The translations under genes and the position numbers were made by a program. Below the pieces are notes generated by a model, which worked only from the letters and a program-made list of their open reading frames with translations, made no database searches and had not been told where the DNA came from. Of a DNA stretch of 64,000 nucleotides, positions 11,640 through 23,211 are shown piece by piece. How positions within the stretch are numbered: position 1 is the stretch's first letter; each line of letters starts with the position of its first letter. Source of the DNA: Theocolax elegans (taxonomy: Eukaryota; Arthropoda; Insecta; Hymenoptera; Cerocephalidae); NCBI GenBank assembly GCA_026168455.1, contig CM047426.1, positions 28,145,058-28,209,057 on the forward strand. Direction: 5' to 3'.

Positions 11640-12258
11640 CTCACGATGTCCATGATTGCTCTTAGGAGCTCAATTATAATTCTTCGGAAATTTATGGACT
11701 ATGACGCAGACGATTTAGTCGATGAAATTAATATATAATGTCAGTTATTTGTATAATTTATTTATCATGGACCATTCTAAGAACGATACAACAGTCCTGC
11801 CTTAAAAGATACTGTGTGTATCATCAGCCCAATTAGCGCAGTATGAGAATACGGGAGTTAAGCCGGCTTATACTACGAGGGAGCGGATGAGAGTCCCGCA
11901 TCTACAATCCCCTTTCTCATTCGAGAAGAACGCGCTGGTGCAAGTCGCATGGTTTTCGGACCGCGGCGGTGGAGCCGTGGAGTGACAGATGAGTCATTCC
12001 ATGGGGCGAATGCCTCCACGTGGCTTCCCTGGAAATACTGCAGAACATCGCGGTAGCTAAATTTCGCTTTTGTATTAGCCGCCAAATAATACAACTCCAC
12101 CTACTAATTTTTTCAATCCCGTTGGCAGGAACCTGGTAGTGGTTCAATTTAGTTTGTTATTTGTTATCAAATTATTAATTGTTGTTATAGTATTAGAAAT
12201 ATCGTTAAGTTTTACCAACCCAGGGGTTTGCCTGGGCAAATACGTACAACGCAGGTAA
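11640..12258 (+). other. R2 3' untranslated region
   Basis: About 620 bases without a convincing frame lie between the R2 stop codon and the point where foldback sequence resumes. The middle part (11850-12080) is more GC-rich. Near the end there is a small hairpin, CCCAGG-loop-CCTGGG (12220-12236). R2 3' UTRs are the RNA structures recognised by the R2 protein for priming. No poly-A tail is present, as expected for R2. Confidence 0.6.
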
Positions 12259-12414
12259 TAGACATGAAGTCTACGTGAACAGAGCATGCGTTCGAAGAAA
12301 ACTTTTGTTGATTAAAGGTGCTATTTCATTGGGGGATAGAGGTTCACATTATTGAAATCTGAAAGTATCATCTTTTTGTTCTAATGTTTTTACTTTTATG
12401 CTACTGGTAGCAGA

Positions 12415-13014
12415 TATCCTTAATCCGCCCCCAAAGGTAAAAGTCCAACAGGTTGAGGTCCGGCGATCGCGGCGGCTACTTAACGGTGGATCCATTTTTG
12501 CCGATTCAACGCTGCCGGAAGTAACATGTAACGCATAGTTGGACGTCGTTTGTGTTGTAAGCTGGTGTGCCATCTTGTAGTCACCACGTTGTATTTATAT
12601 TTACAGGGCTCCCTTCTAGGAGACAGGGCAGCTCGTTTTCCAGGAAATGTAAATAATTTTTTCCACTTATATTTCCCTCAAAAAAATACGGGCCCACAAG
12701 CCGATCCCCAACTATGCCTGTTCACACGTTAATTTTCCAACCACGCTGGTTTTCGACTTCACAAACCCACCTCAGGTTTTCCGGTACCCAGTCACGGTGG
12801 TTTTATCTGTTGAGCATGCCACACTGCGTAAAGGTTGATTCATCGGTGCAGCAGATCCGCCGCTTTGGTGCAGGATCTCTACGGTGTCTTCGTAACATCG
12901 TTGCTGCAAATTCCATCCTTTTAGGCCTATCGGGATCCCTCAAGGCCTGGACCATTTGGAACTTGTATGGGTGTAGCGTCTCTTTGGCAATTTTCTGTAT
13001 TATTGCTAATACAT
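12415..13014 (-). pseudogene. Mariner-like transposase relic, right copy
   Basis: Mirror image of the left-arm relic: the same TDESTF, IVGD...GPYFF, QDGAP and PPRSPDLN blocks, and the same three TGA codons at Trp positions. It ends earlier than the left copy because 403 bases, including the C-terminal coding part, are missing where CTGCTACCAG joins TAGCATAAAAG in minus-strand sense. Inactive. Confidence 0.75.
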
Positions 13015-13245
13015 TGTCAACATATTGCCAATACATTGCCAATATATTACCAATATATTGCCAACGCATTGCCAATATATTACCAATATATTGCCAATAC
13101 ATTGCTAATAAATTACTATTATATTGACAATGTATTCCAATTATATTTTCACTATATGATCAATGTATTACCAATATATTGCCAACAGATTACCATTATA
13201 TTATGAATATATTATTATTATTATATGATTAATAAATTGCGAATG
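13015..13245 (-). repeat. Minisatellite, mirrored copy
   Basis: Degenerate TATTGCCAATA / TATTACCAATA units, the reverse complement of the array at 4320-4565. Confidence 0.8.
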
Positions 13246-13600
13246 TATTGGCAAGGCACTACAAATATATTGATAAGCTATCAGAATATTACAAAATAAG
13301 CAATATACGATACTTGTATGGCAGAAATCTAACAAAAGAACTGTGTGGTGAAAGTACGACCAAACATTGTGAGATATATTGCTAAAATATAGTGAAAGTT
13401 TGGTGGATGTTTAGTACATATTGCTATGCGTGTTCTTACCGCTAACAAGTCTTAGAAATACTGCTACGAAACTACTATTGTATTTTGTCGGATTTCAGTA
13501 TTACATCTAATAAACATGAGCAGAAAAAATTCTATTTGATTCAGGATATTTTATAGTAGTATTTTCTGACTTTTTATACATATTTTATATGAAAGAATAA
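13243..13600. other. Segment present only in the right arm
   Basis: About 350 bases of AT-rich sequence have no counterpart at the matching place in the left arm, where GAATGTATAAAAATATAAG-type sequence is continuous in minus sense. No gene was seen. The left arm may have a deletion, or the right an insertion; no terminal repeats favour either. Confidence 0.6.
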
Positions 13601-15364
13601 AAATATAAGTAAATAATTTTATACACAAAAGTTCGATTCCGTATTAAGTTTATAGCATAAATAAGACATATGGGCTCCTAAAAGATATCCTTTAAAAAGT
13701 ATCTCGCTCTAAAATGTATGTGAAAATTATTTAAAAAGGTTCATAAAGAATATAGTAAGATGCGATAAGTAGGTTGGGAAGTCTTCATAAGTAACTAATT
13801 TACCACAGAAAGTATTGAAATGTCTGCCAAGTATTACTTTATTTAAAAACAATAAAAAAGAAAAATTTCCGTTTTTTAAATTTGAAGAAATTAATTTCGT
13901 ACAAATGAATATTATTGTAAATACTATTGTGTATTTATTGCTCTAAAACTTAGCAGGGCTAAAAATTATAAAATAATATATGTGTAGTATATACCTTACT
14001 GAAAAAATGTGTCATTTATCAACAGATACTTGTCGACTGTATTTTGATTTCAGTACTGTCTATTGCGAAAACTTTGTAAGAATCGAATAAGTTAAAATGT
14101 TATTGTTTTAAGCATTCAATATCAATTGCCAAAGTGTGATAGAAATTAAACCATACTTGCGAATGTTTAGACCTTCGCAGAAGGTGTTTTTCGATATTTA
14201 TAACGTTTGGATTATGTATTAGATAAGTTTTGTTCGAATAAAAAAAACAAATATAGTAAGCTAAATAATTGCAGGACATATATTTTTCTGAAATAAATGT
14301 GTTATTTTTCTACAGAAATACTTGTCGATTCCATTTTGATATTATATACTTACCAAAGAATCGAACTTATATATATAGGCTTTATAGCAAAAAATAGGTT
14401 TAGCATCTATAATAAGAATGGAAAACGATAGAAATCCACTTAAATATAACACTGTGTTTCATTTTAAATTATTTTGATCACGGTGACTATCAAACATTTA
14501 TCTTACTCAGCGTTGAAATAAAAATACTTCTATACATATCAAATTTACAAAATTTCTAAATAACCTATACATTTGCCAAAGAACTGACACATTGGCTTTA
14601 TTGAAATGTTAAAGGAGGTATTCAATATGTATAAGTATAGAGAACAATAACTTACCAACATAATAAACATGGTTTTTATAAATTATGTAAGTAAATGTAT
14701 AAATATAAAACATTTATTTCACCTAATCTTGAAATAAAAAAATCCTATACCCATTACAGTTCATATATTTATTAAATATTATACAGTTGCCAAAGAATCA
14801 AACACATATATTGCCTTTATAGAAAATAAATATGGGTATTTAGTAACTTAGTATAGTTATTAAGTAATATGGTTAGTTAGTAATACGGATGGAGAATTAT
14901 AGAGTGACCACTATAAAAGTTACAAAAGTTACAAAATTACTAATTGATTTTCCCACTTGCCAGTGAATTAAACACATATGTTGGGTTTATATAGAAAATA
15001 ATAAAAAATTGCTTTAAAGTAGCTATAATCATTGTATCATACGCTGAATTTATCTATAAAATATGGTACATTTTGTTAATTAAATGTAATATAAACAACC
15101 TATTTTGCAGTGGTCGGTAACAGTCGAGTAGATTAGTAGGAATCAGTATATAATATGCTGTCACGTCAAATGGTCGGATCAAAATTTAGGTACTGATATA
15201 ATAATTTGTTCAAAAGTTATTTTAACCTCAAAAAATGAGTTTTTTGAAATGGAATTTACTATGAAAATTTTTTTTGAGATGCTATATGGATAGAGTCAGG
15301 TCAAGAAAATATTTTTTGGTTTTCATTTTTATGGTGTAAAACTTTTGTGGATCATTTGTATTAA

Positions 15365-15800
15365 ATAGTATATTTATGACACTGTTGTGGGAGATGGTTT
15401 TCTACCCTTCTCGAGGTTGTTCGCACGAGCGGAGCGAGTGAAAACATCAAGAAAGGTAAAAAAACATCTTCCACAATAGTTTCATACGATATTTTATAAC
15501 ATTAGAACCTCAAAAAATCTGAAATGAAAGTGGAATTCTGAGGTTAAAATGTTATCAAATATAAACTATTTTGGAAAATTTCAACAAGACACAATCATTC
15601 CTATGAAATTAAATGTTTGCGAGTCGGAGCATGACGCATATGTACGTCATGACGATACTCTAAGGGTTAATTTTATTTTCAAATTGTTATAGTTGCAGGT
15701 TCTCTATATTACCTCCAATTTGGTATCAACACAAATATTATAGTATATTATGACACTGTTGTGGGAGATGGTTTTCTAGCTTTCTCGAGGTTGTTCGCAC
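15365..15800 (+). repeat. Dispersed motif copies in the right arm
   Basis: Two copies of the TATGACACTGTTGTGGGAGA...GTTCGCACGA block (15365-15495 and 15745-15800), mirroring 2096-2540. The first includes the short GC palindrome CACGAGCGGAGCGAGTG. Confidence 0.7.
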
Positions 15801-16947
15801 GACTGAAGCGATTTTCACATTACTGAGCGTAAATTGCATTTAATCACCGTTGCCTAAGACTAAAACGAGAATCACTAAATAAGCAAGAAGACTAAAGAGA
15901 ATAGGGATCTCAGTTTACCAAATTGGGTGAGTAATGTTACAGGCAGTGCGGCCATCTGGGTATATGGAGACCTCCAGAACATTTAAGAATAATTATTAAT
16001 CGCAACTTGTGTGTTATAATATTCATTTACATAATAAGTTTCGTGTCTTCCATAGCTTCGTAACATTTACCAAATTATCAATACTACCAACGAATCGATG
16101 ATCTTTTATTACCTCAAGTGGATGAAAACGCGAATGAACGTCTTTCTTTGGTTATCCGAATAATTATTAAGATGCGTGACATAAATCCACGATTTCTCAT
16201 AATACCGATTTTGAGTAAAGATACGACCCAATTAATTTTAATCATATCGATTTGTTCAGCATATACTAATATATTATAAAAAGTCAGTTTAAAAATATTT
16301 GGTAAACGTAAACATATTATAGATATACTATGACTAGATGATTCCCAGACTATTATAAAACTTCATCGAGGGTTCAATTAGATTTTATTTTACACGGACT
16401 CGGAATTAACTTACTAGCAATATTATTGCTGATATATTACGAATATATTGCGAATTTATGGTAGTTATTCATTGGCATTTTGTATATTGAACACTCGAAT
16501 CAATTCTACAGCCAGACTATTGCAATTATTATCCTAAACATTTGGAACAAGTTTTCCAAGATATTTATTAAGTCTGAAACTCGGAGAATTGTAATTTTAA
16601 CGAAAAAACTTTTTTCGAGCACGTTTGCTCTTGCAATGTGGACGTCGGAGAGCGTCCGCGGTGGGCTTACTCCGCGAGCAGCGTGCCCAAAAGTGGCACC
16701 GCATGAGCGCGAAATTCAAAAATATAGAAAAATGCTTAAAAAATTGGATGTCAAATAATTATTTTTTATATTTGATAAATAATAAATAATTAAAATTAAC
16801 AATGTTATAATAATATATATAATTATTATCAATTATTTAGCGGTAGAAACTAATTTTGGCGGTAGACCTACATAATGCTGATACTATCAAATATCGGCAT
16901 TTATTTGTATTATTCTTTATTCTAAACGAAAGATAATAAATAATATA

Positions 16948-17193
16948 ATGTTTTTTGATGAAATAAATAAATATGCGTACTATAAAACAACAACAATAAA
17001 TAATCTAAATGATTTAGGAAATCTCCTTTGCTTTACTCGATCAATGCGATATATCGAAACTCGAAGATACAAGTTACCGATTGAACAACTTGCGGAGTTC
17101 GAGCGCCAAACTCAAAATGTATTTGAATTTCGAGTACGCAAAAATGCTTTTGACGAGTTTAAAATGTTTTTAATTACTTATTTAAATAAATAG
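16948..17193 (+). CDS. Hypothetical 81-residue ORF
   Basis: An ATG-started frame of 81 codons in AT-rich DNA between the right foldback arm and a transposon end at 17614. The second half is rich in charged and aromatic residues (ETRRYKLPIEQLAEFERQ) and looks protein-like, unlike the low-complexity frames around it. No family was recognised. A short frame with a similar charged C-terminus also ends at 16758. These may be remnants of a gene carried by an element whose right end is at 17614, or chance. The rest of 16677-17535 shows nothing recognisable beyond short AT-rich repeats. Confidence 0.25.
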   Translation: MFFDEINKYAYYKTTTINNLNDLGNLLCFTRSMRYIETRRYKLPIEQLAEFERQTQNVFEFRVRKNAFDEFKMFLITYLNK

Positions 17194-17544
17194 CAGTTCT
17201 CAGAGCTTTAATTAGTAAAAATTTACTCTTAGTGAAATAAATAAATTTAAAGCAGTACTATCTTATATTAAGTAAGAAAATAAAAACAATACTAATAATA
17301 TTAATAATAATAATAATACTTATAAACTTTTATCGCATTAACGTATAACCAATAATTATACTCAACGAGCTACTTAATTTATTAATTAATAATAACAAGA
17401 AAAAAGATCATTGATGACAATCTCGAAACAAGGTATGTTTTTATTCTTTAAATTTAAAGTTTAGAAATAATTTATTACTTTTAAAACAACATTCTTACGA
17501 GTTTTTGTCGTTGTAAACTGTTTTTAATATATATATATATATAC

Positions 17545-17614
17545 ACATATATAAATATTTTTTTTTCAAAAAGTTTTATTTTGTTAAATAATGTGTTCAT
17601 AAAGGCATGATTGT
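17545..17614 (+). repeat. Isolated transposon terminus (TIR-like)
   Basis: About 70 bases ending in GGCATGATTGT closely match the right terminus of the large element at 35970 and, inverted, those at 18315 and 18908. It is the right end of another, otherwise unrecognised copy lying to its left. Confidence 0.65.
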
Positions 17615-17622
17615 ATATATAT

Positions 17623-18050
17623 ACAGGGTATCCCATTTTAAATAACGGATGTGAATATCTCAAAAAATATTGGAGATAGAAAAAAACTTTCTATACAAAA
17701 GTTGTAGGGTTTCTAAGGGGCCAACTGACGGTGATATTAACCATAACCTGAGCTCAAGGGTTAAGGTCATTTGAAGGACAAAATGTTTTTTTCAAATAAG
17801 AATCACTACTTTTGACCTCAGAAATGGAAAAGGCGGGAAATTTTACGTTCAGTATGATCTTGGCCAAGGTTATGGTCAAGGTCATGGTCAGGATCAAAAC
17901 TGTAAACGCGTACAGTCCTTACGAAAAAAGCCAACCCTATACAAATATTGAGATGCACCCTTAAAAACCCTACAACTTTTGTATAGAAAGTTTTTTTCTA
18001 TCTCCAATATTTTTTGAGATATTCTCATCCGTTATTTAAAATGGGACACC

Positions 18051-18054
<4 letters not shown>
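17623..18054. mobile_element. Palindromic MITE with ACAGGGTGTCCCATTTT-type ends
   Basis: Inverted arms of about 100 bases (17623-17722 and 17955-18054) share TCCCATTTTAAATAACGGATG, a TTGGAGATAG block and TACAAAAGTTGTAGGGTTT. They enclose about 230 bases with GGTCAAGGTCATGGTCA-type direct repeats. TA-rich microsatellite on both sides hides any target duplication. Non-coding. Confidence 0.8.
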
Positions 18055-18085
<31 letters not shown>

Positions 18086-18279
18086 TCCCAATAGAGGTTT
18101 ATGACGCCCGACATGTTAAATTTGGATCTTCTGTCTGCTTCCCACCACTGGTTGGGGGTGGGCGGGTTATGGAGCCCTGGCGTCATAACCCGAAGGTCTC
18201 TCTTCCTCGTACTAAAGTACATATCTTCCCTCTCTGTCATGGGCGCCATAAACGCCGAAATTTAAAATTATGTACATAT

Positions 18280-18311
<32 letters not shown>
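18055..18311. repeat. (TA)n tracts flanking a small GC-rich hairpin sequence
   Basis: (TA)n runs at 18054-18080 and 18280-18310 bracket about 200 bases containing GTTTATGACGCC and the partly inverted GGCGCCATAAAC, as in a short foldback element. No gene. Confidence 0.5.
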
Positions 18312-18315
<4 letters not shown>

Positions 18316-18862
18316 CAATCATGCTTTCTTAAACACATATTATTTAACTAAATAAAACTTCTTGAAAACAAATAATATTTTTTGTACTAAATACACTTTA
18401 TGTAAAATCAATACAACTTGTTTAAATCTGTAAAATATTTATTTTAAATGAATATCGTAAAAATAATAATGTGTTTTTTATAGAAAGATTTTTTACTCTA
18501 TAGATAACTTATCTAGATTTGTATACTTATAATTACTAAGGACTATGTACATATGTGCATCCGTACAGCGATTATACAATTATTTAATTGCTTATTTTAT
18601 TTATAATAATGTCAAATATACATTTTCTTTTATTCAAAAACATTTCGTCGTTAAACCAATGGCGCAAGTCCAAGTAATTTGTGGCATCGTCTGCATGTTT
18701 CTGTATAGTATATAATAACTGTTTTAGATTTCGACTTAACAATACATTTCTGAAATGTTTTATTTATAACTCAGATCATAACTTACAATGAGAAATGTCT
18801 CCACAAATTGTAGCAAATAAATACCACAATCACTACCGTTTGTTTGATGTGGTACTATATAT
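18312..18862 (-). pseudogene. 3' end of a second copy of the SENP-like gene with transposon terminus
   Basis: The reverse complement matches 35430-35973: the exon with GSDCGIYLLQFVETF (catalytic Cys block), the following intron, the last exon (NYLDLRHWFND...) and the terminal repeat ending CAGACAATCATGC at 18312. It is an inverted, truncated fragment of a sister element next to the left end of the 17-kb element, separated only by a (GT)n run. It shows that the SENP-like gene travels with these termini and is repetitive. Confidence 0.85.
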
Positions 18863-18865
18863 AAT

Positions 18866-18897
18866 ATGTGTGTGTGTGTGTGTGTGTGTGGGTGTGT
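18866..18897 (+). repeat. (GT)n microsatellite
   Basis: About 14 GT units, marking the junction between the two transposon copies. Confidence 0.9.
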
Positions 18898-18907
18898 ATG
18901 TATCTAT

Positions 18908-18990
18908 ACAATCATGCCTTTATAAACACATATTATTTAACTAAATAAAACTTCTTGAAAACAAATAATATTTTTTATACCAAATAAACA
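18908..18990 (+). repeat. Left terminal inverted repeat
   Basis: Matches the reverse complement of 35888-35970 with a few mismatches, including CACATATTATTTAACTAAAT and AACAAATAATATTTTTT. Confidence 0.85.
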
Positions 18991-18999
18991 AAAAACAAA

Positions 19000-21420
19000 A
19001 CTAAATGAATTTTGACAAAAATCTTGCATTTCAAATCCGTGAATTGCTAGATACATTCTAATCTCGTCCCCCAATTTAAAATCTGCGTATAGTAAAGAAT
19101 TGGCTGCATAAAAAATGTTGATTAAATTGCTTGGAGTTCGCATCACGTACATTCTTTTTAAAAATATAGACACGATATTCTTAAACGTATTTTCGACGAC
19201 TGATTGAGCCTCGTGAATTATTACACCTTTTTTTGGTAGAATAAGTTAAGTGTGTTCATTTGAGTTGTAACGTGCCGAATTAAAAAACAATAACAATGAA
19301 TAGTCTTATCAGACAACAAATTGAACACTCCCTCGGCTAATTTGTCGCCTTTTTTGCTTAATTGTTCAGAAAACACGAGTAAAGGTTTCCATTGCTCAAG
19401 TAGCCTGCTGATACACTGCAGCAACGAAAGCCACCTCGTCATGCTCAATCCTAATATTTTGTGCACAGGTTCCTCTAGGAGATTTTGAATTTCTGAGAAA
19501 TCGTGCAACCTGTTATAAAATAAAAAATTCGATTTAAAGAAGTTAGTATATAAGGCATACATATAAATATAATAAAAATTGTCAAGTGCAGAGTGACAAT
19601 TGTGAGTATAAATAATTATTCGCTTTATATGCAACTAATAAATAAATAAATAAAAATTGTACAAAATTTATGCAGGATCGAATAATGTTTACGGTATATA
19701 ATATATTTAAAAAATAATATAATCAGTTATAAAATTGTAAGGATGTTTTTATCAACCTGTTTGGGCTTCTAAGCATAGATCGAATGTTATTTAATAAATT
19801 CAACATATTTGTAGGTGATTCTTCAAGTGCATGTTGCACGCAAAGATGTGTGCTGTGTGCAGGGCATTGCATGCATATTATACCATAAATCGCCGTTTCT
19901 AATTTAATTTTCTAGCCCGATTTGCAGCCAACATTCGTAGAACATCCATCAAAACAGCACGCAAAAATATTTTGACTAGGTACGTCATACGTTTCAAAGG
20001 ATTCGATTATGCAATTAAACATCCGTTCAGACCCAGCAGCTGCGATCTCACCGGGTAAAAATATAGGTACCATATCCCAGTGTTTGCATTGAATTTGACC
20101 GTTTTGAAAATCACAATACCTATTAACATGTTTTATTAATATACATTTGACGATCTTTTAAAGTCGAAAGTGAAAGAAAAGAAATTATATATTGAACACA
20201 TTTTGATTTAAGGGTGTAGTTTAGTCAGTGATTTTAAAAAAGTTGTTTCTTTTATTATATTTTTCAAAAGTATAAATATTAAAGAGTATTGTGTTAAATT
20301 TTCGTGAAGATCTAAGTAACCAAAGTGTACCTTTCCTAAGCCAAGCGTTACTTTCTGACTGCATGATTACATAAAATAACTTTAAACGCGTTTTTCTCAA
20401 AACAAAAATATTAATTTTTCCAAAAAAAAAAACAGTTAAAAAATAGTTATAATTTCAATTTGGTAATGTTTGTTGAATAACACTGACGAATTTTATTGAA
20501 TATCAATATCCGTAGGTCATTCTGTATAGTCATTGGCATAAATCTAAAACACGTTTTTTTTTCCGTGTACCGCTGCCGAGAAATCGTGTGGCTACCAACC
20601 TGACTCAAAATTAAGGTTTCGCATTCACTCACAGATTTGTTGTATAAACTATGTACAAAGATAAAAATTTCCTTATTAATTTCTTTAGCATGCTTACAAA
20701 AGAATCACAAAAATGGCTTATTTTTTTAGCCTATATTAAATACAGTACATCCTTAATATTTTTTATATTTACAACTTTTCGGCAGTTAAAAACTTCACAG
20801 AAAATTTTTTATCGATTAAAAAATATTACATTTCGGAATATAATAAAAAATATAGATAACTTTCCATCTGCTAATATTGAAAAACCAATGAATGATAGAA
20901 TAAAGTTACATGAATAAATCACAGTACCTGACAATAATAGCCAGACTTTTCTCTTTGCTAATGTCGGTTGATTCATCAATACAAATAGAAAAAATTGATT
21001 TTTTAATATTTCTGCAATATCTAATTTGTAAGATTCTTTTATAACGTTAACCGTCATATATCGAGCTTTCGTTTCACCCAAACGCATTTCGTCCCACATT
21101 TCACGATTAATTGATTTCATATTTGTCAATAAAAATGATACATTGCGAAATGGAATATTAATTTATTATAATAATATAAATTTATTTAATTCAGCAATTG
21201 TTTTTTCTTTTTCATAGGGATTATCAAACTTTGACAATTTAAAATCTAATGCTAACGGTTTTTTCTTCAAACCCGACTTGAGGCAATGATTTTCTGTCCG
21301 TGCATGTCTCTTAATTGTACTTAAACGAGCTCCAAACTTTTCCCCACAAATATTGCAGTATGCTTGGCTCGGATTTTGCTGGTCGGACTCAAGCCAAGGC
21401 TGAAAACTTTCTATGTGCAA
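19000..21420 (-). pseudogene. hAT-like transposase with N-terminal zinc finger, spliced and broken
   Basis: Four minus-strand segments join with matching splice sites. Segment 21420-20928 starts at an ATG and has a BED/C2H2-like finger (YCNICGEKF...H...H), then after two TAA codons IPFRNVSFLL and, after a 1-base frameshift, SICIDESTDISKEKSLAIIV, the first catalytic-Asp block of hAT-related (DUF4371/ZNF862-like) transposases. Segment 20119-19757 has CCFDGCSTNVG (second Asp block) and CPAHSTHLC (C..H block). Segment 19509-19220 has LSMTRWLSLLQC (conserved Trp block). A further frame (to about 19000) follows after a frameshift in an A run. Donor/acceptor pairs are CAG|GTACTG to TAG|G and ACAG|GTTGAT to ACAG|G. 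The C-terminal dimerisation region is missing; the frame runs into the left terminal repeat. The family call is firm, the exact clade is not. Confidence 0.75.
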
Positions 21421-21858
21421 TCAACTATTACGAAAGACGCGTTTTGGTGGTTTCTTTTGCCTTTTTTTTGTAATTGATTCATTTGCAGGTACTGAATTAT
21501 TTGTATTGATCTACAATTAGGGTATTAAATATATTTCATTATGCTATTATGTAATACAAATATTTTTATTTAGTACAATATAATTTAATTATACTTACAC
21601 TGACAGAATCTCTCAATGAAAGAGAATCCATTGTAATACACTTACAAAATCTATATGTAAAGACAGAAAACATAGACTAAATACATTTTATAATTAATTA
21701 TTGCTTGCAATATCTAAAACACTAAGAAAAAGTGAAATTATTATATTTAAATTTTATAATGTAATTTAAAATTTTGTTATAGGAAGTAAATGTTACAGAA
21801 CTTTCATAATTAGATTAAATTAAAACATTTACTCGGGATTGTGATAAGTTTTAAAATC

Positions 21859-21983
21859 GCCCTTATGAAAAAATCCTGCAGGATTGTCCTATAGGATTTT
21901 CGCGACGGCACGAAAATCCTACACTGATTTTTGCACGACTTTCTGCCCTGTAGGATTCTCCTGCAGGATTTTGTCGTAAGGGC
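21859..21983. mobile_element. 125-bp palindromic MITE
   Basis: The ends GCCCTTATGA and TCGTAAGGGC are inverted, with AATCCTGCAGGAT blocks in both arms. Non-coding hairpin. Confidence 0.65.
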
Positions 21984-22828
21984 ATAATCATAATTTTCTA
22001 TTACAAGTATTTTAGATCGCGGCATAGAAATTTTTTTATTTTTCACAAAAACGCAATGTTATAGTTCAATAATAAGTTTATAAAATTATAGTACATTACG
22101 ATACTAATGCGAGAAAATAAGTTTTCGTCTAGGCGAGAATCTCTTTCTCGCACTTGTATCGTACCGTATTTTTCGATACGATGCTTGGAAAACCCGGTTT
22201 TGTGCACGTTTTTTTAGTTAAGCGTGCGAGAAGTCGCGCTTCCGGAGTATCGAAAAATTGTCTATTTTATACAAAATAATAACTGAACAGAGTCTTATCA
22301 ATTTTGTATAAAAAAAATTTATATCTGCACGAATTGATGGTGAAAGTAAAATTGATCGAAAACCGTTGACATTTATGCTACACAGTACTAGCAGCACCTA
22401 AACCAGCTAGGTGTTATACATAACGATACGTATTTGAAACATTTTAAAGAAATACGAAAGAAAATATGTATCATTAAAAAGAAGCTCAACTCCGCGAAAT
22501 TAAAAATAAAATAATTAAAAAAGTACAAAAATTTACAAAAATAGTCGAAATAGTGGATTTTACTTTTCTATTGTTATTAAATTGGAACTATTTATTTTCA
22601 CCCTTTTTTAATACCTTGGTTCTAGTACGTATTTCTGTGGCTCGCGGGTTTTCGGTGAATTTTTCTTTCTTAAACGAAATTTATTGCATGTTCATATAGT
22701 TACGATTAACTGTTTAGTACGAAAACATAAAAAACTTAGATTAAACATTTTAAATTTATTTTAAGAATTATTTCTACTTTACTGTAACATGGTTCATGAA
22801 AAATATTATATCATATATATATACACTG

Positions 22829-22995
22829 CCGCTCACATAAATTTGGCCACCCCATCAAAAATCTGTCAAACTTTGAAGTTTTGTACCTCTATAAGGACCC
22901 TAATTACACAAATTAAAAAGGGCTTATCTGTTTAATTTTTAAAGAAAATATAATTTTTACAATAAAAATGAAATAAACAATTTTTGATGGGTAAA
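22829..22995 (+). mobile_element. Tc1-like terminus fragment
   Basis: Starts CACTGCCGCTCACATAAATTT, resembling Tc1-type element tips. CCATCAAAAAT is mirrored at about 22980-22990, but the outer 3' tip is missing. Confidence 0.4.
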
Positions 22996-23211
22996 AATTT
23001 TCAAAAATTCATTCTTATGTTTATAAAAGATTATAAAAATTGACCATTTTCTTAATCTCACACGTCCCTTCTTATAGTTTACAGCTTTTGTGGATTAAAG
23101 TAAATTATTCATGCGAATTGTGATAAAAGTGCACCAGAATTGATAAGGACTTACACAATAAAAGAAAATTCTTTTGCTTTGGAGTAAAATAGCAAAGTAA
23201 GCAAATTAAAT

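Larger units (their letters stand above)
7805..12258 (+). mobile_element. R2-clade non-LTR retrotransposon, near full-length, outside rDNA
   Basis: The boundaries come from the foldback it interrupts. Left-arm sequence reads, in reverse complement, ...ACATATAATG|TAGACAT..., and the right side is split between 7804 and 12259 at that point. The insert is about 4.45 kb, which fits a full-length R2. It begins with 11 extra bases, a 15-base piece of 28S rRNA (7816-7830), a ribozyme fold, a repeat-bearing leader, one long broken ORF and a roughly 620-base 3' UTR. R2 elements normally insert in 28S genes at the sequence CTCTTAAGG|TAGCC. No 28S sequence follows this copy, so it is an off-target insertion. 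No clear target-site duplication was seen. Confidence 0.75.
12259..16676 (-). repeat. Right arm of the giant inverted repeat
   Basis: Reverse-complement partner of 1229-5710, nearly identical apart from the two indels described there and scattered substitutions. It carries the mirrored transposase relic, minisatellite and dispersed motifs. The outer tip at 16676 matches the left tip. The flanks differ and show no convincing target-site duplication. Confidence 0.85.
21421..23211. other. Intergenic region between divergent genes; probable promoter region
   Basis: No convincing coding sequence. This is the only space from which the transposase (minus) and the protease gene (plus) could both be transcribed. 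It includes a small palindromic MITE (21859-21983) and a Tc1-like terminal fragment (22829-22995). No specific promoter element was identified. Confidence 0.4.

Noticed and set aside
12053..12067. TAGCTAAATTTCGCT as possible 28S sequence 3' of the R2 site
   Set aside because: Only about ten of fifteen bases match TAGCCAAATGCCTCG, nothing beyond it is 28S-like, and the foldback comparison puts the R2 end near 12258.
1229..16676. Maverick/Polinton element with long terminal repeats
   Set aside because: No polymerase, integrase, ATPase or capsid-like genes lie between the arms; only R2 and relics.
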